Assembly: GCA_000442125.1 (NCBI GenBank)
Contig: KE546976.1
Span: forward strand, 806,001-870,000
Length of the DNA stretch: 64,000 nucleotides
Direction: 5' to 3'
DNA from: Opeltia flavorubescens
Taxonomy: Eukaryota > Ascomycota > Lecanoromycetes > Teloschistales > Teloschistaceae
In this document: in pieces, positions 1-11,045 of the stretch
How positions within the stretch are numbered: position 1 is the first letter of the stretch
How the letters are laid out: the number at the start of each line of letters is the position of its first letter
Position numbers and translations under genes: made by a program
The notes under the pieces: generated by a model
What the model was told of the DNA's origin: nothing
What the model saw: the letters and a program-made list of their open reading frames with translations, nothing else
Databases searched by the model: none

Positions 1-3000
1 GCTTGACGGTCGAACAGCTGGAAACTCAATAGAATACATCAGGAACGAATGAAGGAAACGAAGAAGCGGTGGCTGCTATATATGGGCAAGCTCACCGAAA
101 AACAAGGCGGTCCGGCTATCCTGTGATAGACGGAAAAGATCCAGGTGTAAAGTGGTGGTACAAGATATTAGATGATTGCCGTACAATGGACTCACACAGA
201 AAGTAGTCTCCGGCGAAGGACAAGGATTTGCCCTGAGGAATAACGAATGGACCAAGTCTCGATGATTCTTTGGTAGGCTGCGAATCAGAAAAAAGAGCCG
301 ATGTCAGCGGTGAGTGACCGACTGTGGGAGTCCCAGCTCCACAGCTAAGTCGAGCACTGTAAAAGTGTATTACGGAAGAGTAATCAGTTTCAAGGCTGAA
401 GTCCGGGTTATATCCTAGAATAGTGATGTTTGCCGGGCAGAAGAAGATTGTCAGTGAGGCTGGCTGCGGACCCACGCGAAAAGTGAAGGTTGTGTCTTGC
501 AGATGATCGACGTTGGGCAAAGGACCAGGAATTGATGAGTATTAAGTCGTCTAAGAGATTGCGGTTCCTTCGCAGCTCGCTTCCTTCAGGCAAGCCCGGA
601 GGATGTGTGCTTCCAAATCAATGGGATTAGATATGACAGGACTCTCTCGACACTGAACATGCGGCAGCAGCTCACTTTTCAATTTTGTTTTATAGAACGA
701 AAAATGATGCACGACGGAAGCTCCCAATTGGCCGGCATCGAATCTCACGCCATGCGCTCTCTGCCTTGGGGCTGCAGAGCCGGCTGTCCACGAGTATGCT
801 AGGCTAGCTAGTAACGAAGCTACTGTAGGTACAGCAGAACCATGATGCACAGACAGGGCCACCCGCGTTTGTTTGGAGCAATCATGCGGCGCAGGGTAGA
901 GGAAGCGCACCCTGTCAGCAGTTGGTCAAGCGCGAATGATGCCGTGGGGTGCAGATGCAAGACGTTTCAAGTATGAGTAGGTAAAAAGGATTGTGATTTC
1001 CCCGAGCAACTGGAGCAAGTCGCGAGGAAAGATAGACAGCATGGCATGAGCTCAGGCTGGTCAGATTTGGTGAAGAGAGTCGGGTACGGAGCAATGGGGT
1101 GGGGAAGAGCAAAGAATGGCACCGACTTGGACTATGCTCTCTAGCGCTGGTCATTACCACAGTTCGAGATGGAGCTGCGCTCCCCAGGAGCAGCGCAGTG
1201 CCCCTTCATCTCCTTGGCGTAATCAAGCAGTGATGGCCACTTGCGAGATGACGATGACGACAGCTGATAAGGACCAACAGACCACCTACTGAGCTCGAGG
1301 TGCCGTCCATATTGTCCGGCCAATCGTCGGCTCCAACACGGTGTTTGAGATGAAGCGTAGTGTTTCAAAACGCTGCTCCTTCACTTCTCCAACATGTGCT
1401 TATGTTTAGCTCTTCTGCTGAAGTGAGGATTGCAATTGCCGTGCACCAAGGTCGATCATCGGGCTGTTTTTGCAAGCTTGTCCCCTTTTCGGCCATGAGG
1501 CGCCACTCCACCGTTTGGAGAAGGTCTCTAGAGCGTATGTTCAGCTCGCCACGGTAAGGTGGAAGTCCACCCAGGGTAGAAGTAGGAAATTATGGGGGAA
1601 ATGCTGCTCATCTCCCTGCTGTACCTTCCTTTCTTGCGGCGAGTCTCCCCCGGGCCGAGGGATCATGGCCATGCGGATTACTACGAGACACGGCCGACCA
1701 ACTGTGAGAAGTGAAGAGTTAAGATACGGATGTAAAGGAGCCGAAGGGATATTCCCAGTGTAGGTTGGGGCTGACGAAGTTGGTCCTGTTCAATGGTGAA
1801 GGTCGAAAAAGAGGGCAAGTTGATCGACATGAGCTTCGTTTGGGTCGGCGTAGTGACTTCCCAAGGCGAGTTTGAGGAGGTAAGGTCGGTCATCTAATTG
1901 GGTACCAAGTTGCGGGCTGGCCGTTGATCGGATTCGCCTCATGACGGGAGTGGGAAGTGTGGGAAGTGGGACTGGAGGTGTCTAAGGTAGGTTAGCAGAC
2001 TAGGCTCGTATCACCATGGCCATGATCCCAGATCCATGAAGTGATCCCCCTTGCTCACCCTTCCAGAGTAAAACTATCTATTCTTGTCCTCCCAAGCCTC
2101 ATTATTCATCGAGAATGATGACGAGGAAGCCGAGGTTCGCGGAGGTTTGGAGCATTCAGCTCTGGTGTCAATAATAGCAATGGTGGTGGGACGAGTGTTA
2201 TACTGCAGAATGAGCGTACTGATCCTGGCGAGACCTGGCTGTTGCTGAGGAACCTGGCGGCCACGATCCCGGTCGCCAACGTTGGGATGCGCCGCGTAAG
2301 TTACGAAAGCAACGACGGCATTCGGATGCATGTCCCAAAATTCAGTCGCTGTTCAATCGGTTGCTGCTGTTGAGACTCCTCCTATCTCTCACACCCACAG
2401 AAATACCTACTACGGCTGAGACCCCGCAGCACATGGCGGCCAACGTGAGAGGCCTGCTACCACCCATAACGAACCGCTGTCGCAACACACCTTACTTACC
2501 AAGCACAAACAAACGGACACTGTCGTCCGAGCATTATTCTTGCAATTTCCACTTATCTCTTAGGCGAAGAAGCGCTGGACCGTCGCCTCTCTCAAAACGT
2601 GGCTGCCACATGCCCATTCGCGACATTCGTACTCCCTACAACAGTCCGACCATTCTGACGTCTCACTATCTAACTCTTCCCAAGCCTCTAAGCCTTTTAG
2701 AATCAGGGGTACAGACCTTAGCTCGCGCATTTGCCTTGTAGCTTTTAGTCCAACGGATATTGTCTCGGTAAATGGGCTCTGTCTACTTAATGCCTGTTCA
2801 TCTTCATCAGAGGTTTGGTTGCTTGTGTTGCCGAAAACCTTCTCCTGCTAGTATGAAGGCATCTTAGAGAAAACCGAGGCTCGCATCACACTTGAAATAT
2901 GACACCTTAATCGATGCTGCCAGACGATGATCCCGCGAGAGAAACATGAGTTTGAACAACNCAACGCCCAATGTTAAGATTTGTAAATTACTATGGTTTC

Positions 3001-3093
3001 ATAGCTTCACAATTCAACGTGATCGGGTCTCCGGCTCGCTCCAATTAGCTCAGCAAGCCGAAGTCTTCGAATAGGAAACCCTTCCAAGCGAGC
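1..3093. other. No supported gene (left edge)
   Basis: About 3.1 kb in which I recognise no gene. The longest open frames are 134 codons on the minus strand (116-520), 126 codons on the plus strand (2361-2741) and 119 codons on the minus strand (551-910). None shows a family motif, and they overlap one another in different frames as chance frames do. A multi-exon gene made of small exons cannot be excluded, because several real genes in this window could only be found by splicing. One undetermined base lies at 2961. Confidence 0.5.
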
Positions 3094-4088
3094 TTATCGC
3101 TTCACCCATGCGGGCATTTTCCTCGCTTTCAACTTTCCCGGTTTCTTCCTCTCCACCTTTCGAGGATCTCGTGTTACACAGCCAGCTACGTATCATCGTC
3201 AGTAATGTCCCTGTATACTAATTTCATCATAACGGGGCACATGGATCGGCACGTACCTCGTCTCAAAGCTGGCTTGAGGCCTGGCTCATGAACCATCAAG
3301 GCCTTGGCTGTTCCCAGTGTCAAAGCCTCTGCCTGCCCCGTCGTGCCACCACCAGACACCAAAGCCCAAACGTTGTACTTGTCCATCCTACCCGTAGCCT
3401 TGAGAGCCCAAAGAGCACTTTCCCGATCATGGATTCTGCCAAAGACGTTGTTGATACTCTTACCATTCACCAGCACTTCCCCCTCGCCGTGCACCAGATA
3501 TACTTTGGCACTGCTTGATTTTCTTCTCCCAATGCCGCAAGCTCTTCCTTCTTCATCCACCACGGCCGGTCGTTTTGTCACAGCATACGGGTTGATGTCT
3601 CGCTTGTAGATTCGCATCGCCTGTTGTAAATCTGAAGGCATTACGGCTGGATGGATTTGGTTGAGTCGTTTCAGCACTTCAATGACTTGGTGGTACTTTG
3701 AGGCACGAACTGGCTCCCCGACAAGCAGCCGGTATTGAGAAACTGTTCGCCACGCGACTCGGGGAGCTTGGCCTGGGGCGACGGTTGGGAGTGTCTGGTA
3801 TTTACGAAGTAGAGCTTGGAGATTCAGGAGGTTGTCGGTGAATTCGGGCCTACCGGAGAAGTAGGAGGGCGATGCAGGAACTACTCTGGCGTTGTGAACA
3901 TTTGGTGGAGGGAGATAGTCTGGTGCTGAGAAATCGATTGGTGGTGCTGCGACAGCTCGCCCAGGCAGAGATGTGGTAATAGATCGCGCGGACGAGGGTC
4001 GCTGGGAAGGTCGAAGTATTCGTGTACGGCATACAGGGCACCGGTATATCAATCGTGCGGGTACATGGAATTGCTGCTTGGCGGCCAT
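3094..4088 (-). CDS. MRPS9: Mitochondrial small-subunit ribosomal protein uS9m
   Basis: Structural protein of the mitochondrial small ribosomal subunit; the basic C-terminal tail of the S9 family reaches toward the P-site tRNA. Two exons are inferred, 3257-4088 and 3185-3094, with a 71-bp intron (GTACGT donor, CTGAC branch, TAG acceptor), giving 307 aa. The C-terminal third carries the S9 signature [14 protein letters not shown] and ends in the tail [10 protein letters not shown], which is recovered only after splicing; reading through the intron ends at once in a stop. The N-terminus is Arg/Ser-rich with few acidic residues, as expected for a mitochondrial presequence. The start at 4088 (MAAKQQ) is preferred over an in-frame ATG 20 codons upstream, because that extension is uncharged and lacks presequence character. 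It is divergent from the eEF1B-gamma gene, with only 190 bp between the start codons. Confidence 0.93.
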
Positions 4089-4278
4089 TTGATTTACCTG
4101 CGATGAGTTTACAGTAATGTATATCGGGGGCACCGAAGTGAAGTACAATAATAAAAAAGAAATGGCGCGTCTCTCATAAGGCTATCATTTCGGAGAAAAC
4201 TCGGCCCCACAAATTTCGACTCATAGCATTTGCTTCTCCAACCACTTCACCTACTGATCCCGCTAAATTTATACAATC

Positions 4279-5813
4279 ATGGCTTTCGGTAAGCTGTACA
4301 CGTATGAGGTAAATATCCTGCTCTTTACCTGTAATTCGAGGTCATTGATCTTGTCCAGGGTAATGTTCGCTCTACAGCGATCAGAGCAGTAGCCAAAGCC
4401 AACAAACTTGACCTCGAAATTGTCAATACCGTCCCACATGAAGGCGTTTCTCAGGACTACCTGAAGATCAACCACCTTGGCAGGATCCCATCATTCGTGG
4501 GGGCTGATGGCTATACCCTTACTGAATGTATCGCAATTGCGATTTACAGTACGTAAGCTTTGTGCAATGCATAGTACGCACACCGCATGATGAGAAACTA
4601 CCACATACAGTTATCCCTGTCTGAAGATCACTGTTGAGACACATTCACACTCTGACGCTCCCCGGAAATTCCTACTCTCGGTTCGATATAATACTGCAGG
4701 GCTTGGGCTAATGTTTAGCAGTTACCTCGCAGAACGAGAAGACGAGCTTGCTAGGCAAGACCAAACAAGATTATGCATCGATTGTCCGATGGATGTCCTT
4801 TGCCAACAGCGAAGTCCTCCCGGGAATTTCTGGATGGTTCAGACCCTGCATTGGCCGTGATCCATTCAACAAGAAGAGCGTGGAAGATTCAAAGAAAGCT
4901 GCTCTCCAGGCTGTGAAGGTCCTCGAAGAACACCTTTGGGTCAATACCTTTCTAGTCGGCGAACGCCTGTCTTTAGCCGATCTCTTTACTGCAGGCCTCA
5001 TCTCACGAGGCTTCCAGTACTTCTTCGACAAGAAATGGCGGCAAGAAAACCCCAATGTCACGCGCTGGTACGAGACTGTCTGTAACCAGCCAATCTACTC
5101 TGCAGTGGCAGAAGAGCTGTCATTCATCGACGAAGCTATCAAGGAGATTCCCCCGAAGAAAGAGAAAGAGGAGAAACCAAAGAAAGAGCAGCAAACCCCC
5201 AAGACTGCGCCCAAACCTAAGGCGAAAGAAGTCGAAGAGGAGGAAGAGGAGCAGGACAAGCCCGCGCCAAAACCAAAGCATCCCCTTGAGTCATTGCCAA
5301 AGCCTGATTTGGCAATCGATGATTGGAAGCGCAAGTATTCCAACGAAGAAACCAGAGAGGTCGCCTTGCCATGGTTTTGGGAGAATTTCAATCCCGATGA
5401 ATATTCGCTGTGGAAGATTGACTACAAGTACAACGACGAGCTGACGCAAACCTTCATGTCGTCCAATCTAATCAGTAAGTCTTGTCGATTGATACACGGC
5501 CCATAGAGCCTTTGTGACTGACTCCCATCTAGCTGGGTTCTTTACCCGTCTCGATGCCTCTCGTAAATATCTATTTGGTTGCGCTTCGGTCTATGGCAAA
5601 GCCAATGATTCCATTATCCAAGGTGCTTTCATGGTCCGCGGGCAAGAGGCTCATCCAGCCTTTGATGTAGCGCCAGACATTGACAGCTACGACTTCATAA
5701 AGCTGGATCCCTCGAAAGACAAGGAATTCATCAATGACATGTGGGCTTGGGACAAGCCCGTTGAGGTCAATGGCAAGGCTTACGAATTTGCGGATGGCAA
5801 GATATTCAAGTAG
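4279..5813 (+). CDS. TEF4: Translation elongation factor 1B subunit gamma
   Basis: Gamma subunit of the eEF1B guanine-nucleotide exchange complex, which recharges eEF1A with GTP in the cytosol. Four exons: 4279-4308, 4359-4548, 4722-5474 and 5533-5813; introns of 50, 173 and 58 bp; 417 aa, the usual length (yeast CAM1/TEF4 about 412-415). The N-terminal half is a glutathione-transferase-like fold: GST-N about residues 1-83 starting MAFGKLYTYE, then GST-C containing LLGKTKQDYASIVRWMSF. A Lys/Glu-rich linker lies at about 215-260. The C-terminal EF1G domain (about 260-417) contains DDWKRKYSN and YLFGCASVYG and ends in FADGKIFK. The first exon is only 10 codons, so the start is fixed by splicing to the conserved GNVRSTAIRAVAKAN. 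The middle intron is long for this region. Confidence 0.95.
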
Positions 5814-6280
5814 AAGGCTAATGGAAATGAGAGATGTAGAGAGAAATGAGATGCGGTGATGTATCACGCAACGGAACAATGTGCCGGCGATTTGTTCAGG
5901 CTTGCTTGTATTTTACAGCAAAAACAATTAGAAGATCAGAAACAGTTAAATTTTTGAACAGTCCATCCATTTATGTTCGAAGGCATTCATCGAGCGCTGG
6001 TAATTTGGCTCTCACGAAGATTCGTGAAGATAGACATTGTATCAGACTGAACAACTTTAAACGGTCGACGTTATCAAATATTCAACAGGTTTCGTCGGCA
6101 GCTACATCGCCGTATTAACGCCCAAATGCTCGATGATTGGTATCGCAGATTCTTCCTACAGAACAGAACGGCTGGACAAAATACAGAGTCGTCAAACTAA
6201 TGAGTATGCTAAGCTCATTCAATCACATATATCGTTACAGCGTCCGCAGCTCGACCGCTCAAAAGAGCGATGGCGAAAAT
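5814..6280. other. Convergent 3' intergenic region
   Basis: 467 bp between the stops of eEF1B-gamma and the downstream minus-strand gene. It must hold both 3' ends. It is AT-rich near 5900-6100; no gene or repeat is seen. Confidence 0.6.
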
Positions 6281-8085
6281 TTACATGAATTCGCTTGCTG
6301 GGAAGTACCGAGGACCTGCAAATCCATGGGCGATGATGCTCTGGATATCGATATTCTGATCTTCCGCCGGACTCCACAGCTTCAGCAAGATATATCTGCC
6401 AGATCTAACGGCGCAGGTTAGATGTACAGGAGCCTATCAGGAAGACACGGTCTTAACTCACACCATCGGCTCAAACTTCACGCTGACCATACTCTTCTCC
6501 TTCTCGATGAAGATTGCGGCATGTGGCACCAATATATCCGTACCTTCTTTTGCGCTACCACTCTCTTCGGCACCTGAGAGCTCATCGATTCCGATCATCC
6601 GAGGAGCTGTCCTCCTTCGTTGCCTCCGGTTACCTGGCGCTTGTCGTCGTCTTCTGCCCGTGCCTGTGCCCAGAACATAAGTCGCAATATCCGGATCATC
6701 CATCTCTTCTGAAGAGTATTGAGATGGTATCCTGTCTCGGTGATGGCGATCTGCCAGCGTAGCTTCGCTGGACTCTTCTTCGTCGTCGTCGGAATGGTTT
6801 TCGCAATCGATGCTGACATTAAAGTGAGACAGTATGGGTCGGGTGTCGTTACTTACAACATACTGTAGACCTGAGTTGCGAGCTTGACTTGCCGAGCCAT
6901 GCCGGGCATTGGTGCCATTACTAGATATCGGAGGGGGAATAAATCGATGGGCGCCGTCTTCTGCTCGCCGCCGAGACGGAGGCCTACGATGCTCAGGGTC
7001 CTCATGCAGGGTAGAATGGTGGTATTGGTTCAGTGGCAAGTCTAGTGCTTGAGACGAGCTAGATGGCGATGAAGATGGAGAAAGCGAAGGTGAAGCGGAT
7101 TGTCTGATGCTGTAACGGGAGGCCTTCAAGATCAATCCTTCCAGGTCCATGGCCACGAAGACCATTCCTTCTTGTATAGGTGCCGTAAATCCGGTCTCAG
7201 GGGCCTTGACGACAAGCCTTTGGAGGCAGAATGGTACACCGCCCTCATGACGCAAGACCAAGTCGCATTTGCTGCTGCGAGTGCAGTAGACCGAGAGGTC
7301 GTTGTGCAGGACATTTTCCGGGCGGTACTTGTCTTTGCCATATTCATGTAGCCCCCCGTCGCAGAAAACTATCTCCATCCTAAGAGGACCAGGGACGACT
7401 TGACCACGATAGCCATAATGTGGGCCAAAGTCCTTTGCAAGCAGACCGTTGTTCAATTTACGCCTCTTCGCCCTTTGTCGGTCGACTTCGCCTACCGGGG
7501 TCTCACGTGGGTATTCTGGGGCGACGACGCCCAAGCTCACCTGTGACGACGGTGGACCGAGGGCTACACTAATAGTGGAGCTTGCTTGATTAAGTCGGTT
7601 TACGGCATCTTGGATCCTTTGAGATCCTCTGCGGAATATTCGATTTTCCCTCAATGTCTGAGACGACGAAGAGAGAAGGTCTGCGCCTACTTGGTGGGAA
7701 CGAGATTGATGAATTACGGAGGTAGGTATGTGGGTAATATCTGTTGCGGAAGTGTGAAGGCGAGCACTACGACGACTTATTTCGGCTTCGGTCTCTTGTA
7801 GGTGAGCTTCTAGGAGTCTTCGCTGGTTTTCAAGATTGGTTGAGGGCACTTGTCGGATTGAAGAGCCTCCTCTAGAGTGAGTGATGGGGTGATTCTGAGT
7901 GATATGCGAACGGCTTCGGGTGATTTGGGGACCCCACGTCGAGGCAGGGGGGAAATCGAAGTTTCCAGACTGCTACGCGGTCAGATACGAAGGCGTCGAT
8001 CAAATGCATCAGCAGCAGCAGGAATGTGGGACAAAATGAAGGAGCTCAGGCGTACCATACTTATAGGAGAGAATGGAGTAGGCAT
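6281..8085 (-). CDS. Conserved protein of unknown function, split galactose-binding-like domain
   Basis: I recall closely similar predicted proteins in other filamentous fungi but know no function. Three exons: 8085-8056 (MPTPFSPISM), 7972-6462 and 6404-6281; introns 83 and 57 bp; 554 aa. The long middle exon alone is open, but both ends are recovered by splicing: a GTACGC donor after the tenth codon, and a GTGAGT donor with a TCTAACC branch before the last exon. Residues about 202-287 form a conserved block with MEIVFCDGGLH, NDLSVYCTRSSKCDL and GFTAPIQEGMVFVAMD. Residues about 288-485 are Ser/Arg/Glu-rich and probably disordered. A second block (about 486-554) reads VSGRYILLKLWSP, then NIDIQSIIAHGFAGPRYFPA. 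The pattern of strands suggests one beta-sandwich (galactose-binding-like) domain interrupted by the insert; that fold is inference. The N-terminal 100 residues include a probable coiled coil. It shares a 625-bp divergent promoter with AOS1. Confidence 0.82.
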
Positions 8086-8710
8086 GTAGCGCTTGCGACG
8101 AGATCAAGGCAGTCATCCATGTACTTTTACATACTCTTTGATTCAACAAAGCCTGGGGGATTAAATTGATAGCTCGGGAATGCAGGACACTTGTTTGTTC
8201 CTGATGATCCGGTTGTAGATGCTAGGAAAAGACGATAATGAGGTCCTCCGCGTCAACGTGCATCCGTCATCAAGCGCCATCGACAGGGGTCCCTTTCAGC
8301 CGCTCAGGGGTCATTAAATCAGGCTAATCCAAGACTGGAATATCAAATGGTTCGGCTTGTTTTGTCTAGTCAACGACCCATGATGATAGGCGTGGAAGCA
8401 TCCGAAGCTTGTGTGTAGTCGTAAATTGGTGCTGTCTCAAAGACTCCCGATTTTTATGGCGGACGAAATTGACGTTCTAAATGCAGAACAACAATTAAGC
8501 ATTCTGAGGTATAACTGTTGCTTTCTCCACACGCTCCATCAATTGATACCAACACGTCGGCTGACTGCATTGGGCGAAGACACTTCAAGATTAAATTTTT
8601 CAATTGAGTATGCTACCGCGTCATTGATTCTATTCAAATACCTTAGTTCAAGCTATTCTTGTAGCTTCTTTACCTCACTCTTTCCCATTTGTGCATCTAC
8701 GAGTACTACA
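8086..8710. promoter_or_regulatory. Divergent promoter region, unknown protein / AOS1
   Basis: 625 bp between two start codons facing away from each other, so it should hold both promoters and 5' leaders. No clear TATA box or known operator was picked out. An open frame crossing into AOS1 (from 8411) lacks conservation and is taken as leader sequence. Confidence 0.5.
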
Positions 8711-10061
8711 ATGGCTGGATCCGAGCAACCGGCAAGTGACGGATTGCTAGTCGATCTGTCTTCTGCTGTGGGAATTCCTGCGTCACAGTCCTCGCCTCAA
8801 GCCGGAGCCCAAGCAATCAGTGCTGGTATGTTCTACGCTCGACTGATGCTTTGTACTACCCGGCTCAGACTCACCCGTTTGTAGCTGAGATAGCGCTGTA
8901 TGATCGTCAAATTCGCCTATGGGGTGTTCGAGCACAAGAAAAGTATGATGCTGCCGCTGGGGGATTGGAGGGTAGAGTTTGTATTAATCTTGGTCAGACT
9001 GCGTTCCGCTAATATTTTGCTCATCGGAATGCGAGCACTCGCCAATGAGATTGCGAAGAATCTGGTCCTCGCTGGCATAGGATCCTTGACCATTCTGGAT
9101 GATCAGATAGTGACCGAGGACGATCTGGGCTCACAATTCTTTATCTCCGACCTCCATCTAGGCATAAATGTACGCTCATTCTTGTGCGAGCAGTATTCGC
9201 GTACTTACTAATCGTTGCTCATAGCGCGCTGTCGCTGCCGTCACGCAAGTGCGAACCCTTAATCCTCGGGTGGCTCTTCACGTGGACACGGAGAATATAT
9301 TAAGCAAATCACCGGAGTTCTACTCCCTATTCGATATGGTCATCGCTACCGATCTAGACCTTACGCTTCTGTCTAATATCAACGCCGCCTGCAGGTTTGT
9401 TGGTAAACCATTCTATGCCGCCGGCAGCCATGGCATGTACGGTTTCGTCTTTGCAGACCTCATCACGCATGAATACGTTATTGAGAGAGAACAATCGAAT
9501 CTACCTACTGAGCTCAAAGCAGAGACATTGACGAGGAGCATCATAGCCACCAGCATGAAAGAAGAAAACGGCAAGCAGATAGAGATGGTTAAGAAGCGGG
9601 AGATTTATTCGCCAATCAATCTCGCAAATACCTCGCCATTACAGGCAGAACACCTTGGTTCAAGGAGGCGTAAGTTGCAAGTACCACCCCTACTAACCTG
9701 CTTACGTGCTCTATGGGAGTTCCAAAGCCTCTCCCAGCAATCGTTACCCACACATTCGCACGCCGATCTCGAGCTTTTTACCAAACTAGCCACGGAAAAG
9801 CACAAGGAACTACAGCTTCCGGCCGAGACTTTGCGCAGTGAATTCTTGAGGAGTTTTCTTCAAAACGCGGGCAGCGAGATCGCTCCTGTCACGGCGTTCC
9901 TTGGAGGTCAGCTTGCGCAGGATGTCATTAATGTCCTAGGCCAGCGGGAGCAGCCTATTCAAAATTTTCTTCTGTTTGATTGTGAGGAGTCGAAAGGGCC
10001 AGTCTATGCATTGCACCCCATCTTTCCTCCATTGGATGCATTGGATGTACCTGTAACGTAA
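8711..10061 (+). CDS. AOS1: SUMO-activating enzyme E1 subunit Aos1
   Basis: Regulatory half of the nuclear SUMO E1 enzyme (Aos1-Uba2), which adenylates SUMO before transfer to Ubc9. Four exons: 8711-8825, 8885-8942, 8998-9169 and 9225-10061; introns 59, 55 and 55 bp; 393 aa. Exon 2 gives the E1 hallmark ALYDRQIRLWG. Exon 3 gives the Rossmann segment ANILLIGMRALANEIAKNLVLAGIGSLTILDD, which continues into GSQFFISDLHLG. The later motifs PFYAAGSHGMYGFVFADL and APVTAFLGGQLAQDVINVLG are typical. As expected for Aos1, there is no catalytic-cysteine domain; that lies on Uba2. The start at 8711 (MAGSEQPASDG) follows a stop-rich leader and precedes a variable N-terminus of about 37 residues. Confidence 0.93.
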
Positions 10062-11045
10062 TTTGAGGCAGCGAGATACCCTTTGCATAGGTCGAAATAT
10101 ATGGTGAAGGCGGTGTCTGTGGAGCATAAGGTGATACTTTGTCCGTCAATGGATTTTCAACTCCAGCTTGCCCGAAGATGATGTTACACCGCCAGTCACA
10201 GTCCAACTCCCCTGTTCTATAGTCTTACCGACCTATAATGCATATAACCCAGGGAAGGCACTATATCACTTCGAGTTGATAATTCTGTTAAAGATTGACA
10301 AAAATTGACAATATACCCGGCGGAACCGGGGCGGAAATAGATAATTCATTGGTACTGTATTGCAACGAAGGTGGACTTGTGGTGCAATGTTATTTAATAG
10401 AGCAAGAACGCGGTAGAGTCCGTGTGTCCTAGGATTTCCTGGCCATGGTACTGATTGTACCTGGCACTCTGCCACAGTCAGCACAGGGCGAAATGAACGC
10501 AACGCGTAGCTAGAAATGAATATTCGAAATGGCTTGGGATATTGTTTCAAGAACTCCGTTCTCGACGCAAGATCGCCGTACGTACCATTATGCGAATCAG
10601 ACTCGGCAGAAGAAGTAGTCTTGGTCAATTATGGGGCAGGAAATGAATACCGTAAAAAATAAAGCTCCTTGTCACCTGAAAATGTCTCGATGAATGAATT
10701 GCCAGTGGAAAAAGACGGTCATGAGAACTGAGTATTCTGGCATAAATAGGAACCTATCGCTACACATTGTTTTGGTATTGCCGCCAACCGGAAAACAGGA
10801 TACCGGAACAAGTACATCAATTCGACAGGAGCAAGAACACAAAACGGCAATCGAACATGGTATACCCAACGGCCAAAGAACGACTTCCGCCAGCAGCAGG
10901 ATCCATGAGTCCACCTCGCGACGTACTTGATAGTTCTTATACAGTACCTTCCATCAATCCGTTCATCACATATAATTCATGACCTCGTCCAAACCTCCCT
11001 ACTACCGCGGCTTGATCTTTCTGGTCCCGTATCCATGACGACCCA
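10062..11045. other. Convergent intergenic region
   Basis: 984 bp between the stops of AOS1 and RFX1. The largest open frame is 120 codons on the minus strand (10266-10628), without recognisable motif or favourable splice context. Nothing else is supported. Confidence 0.5.

Noticed and set aside
116-520. 134-codon minus-strand frame with a beta-rich look at the left edge
   Set aside because: No motif recognised, overlapping frames of similar size nearby, and no splice context that joins it to another conserved piece.
2361-2741. 126-codon plus-strand frame
   Set aside because: Ser/Thr/Leu-rich composition without any recognisable block; probably chance.
3035-3085. TRNA-like signs (TTAGCTCAG and TCTTCGAATAGG)
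   Set aside because: The pieces resemble A and B boxes but cannot be folded into a cloverleaf with an acceptor stem.
4089-4148. Longer N-terminus for MRPS9 from an in-frame ATG at 4148
   Set aside because: The 20 extra residues are uncharged, lack presequence character and would narrow the already short divergent promoter.
10266-10628. 120-codon minus-strand frame between AOS1 and RFX1
   Set aside because: No motif and no neighbouring exon-like sequence.
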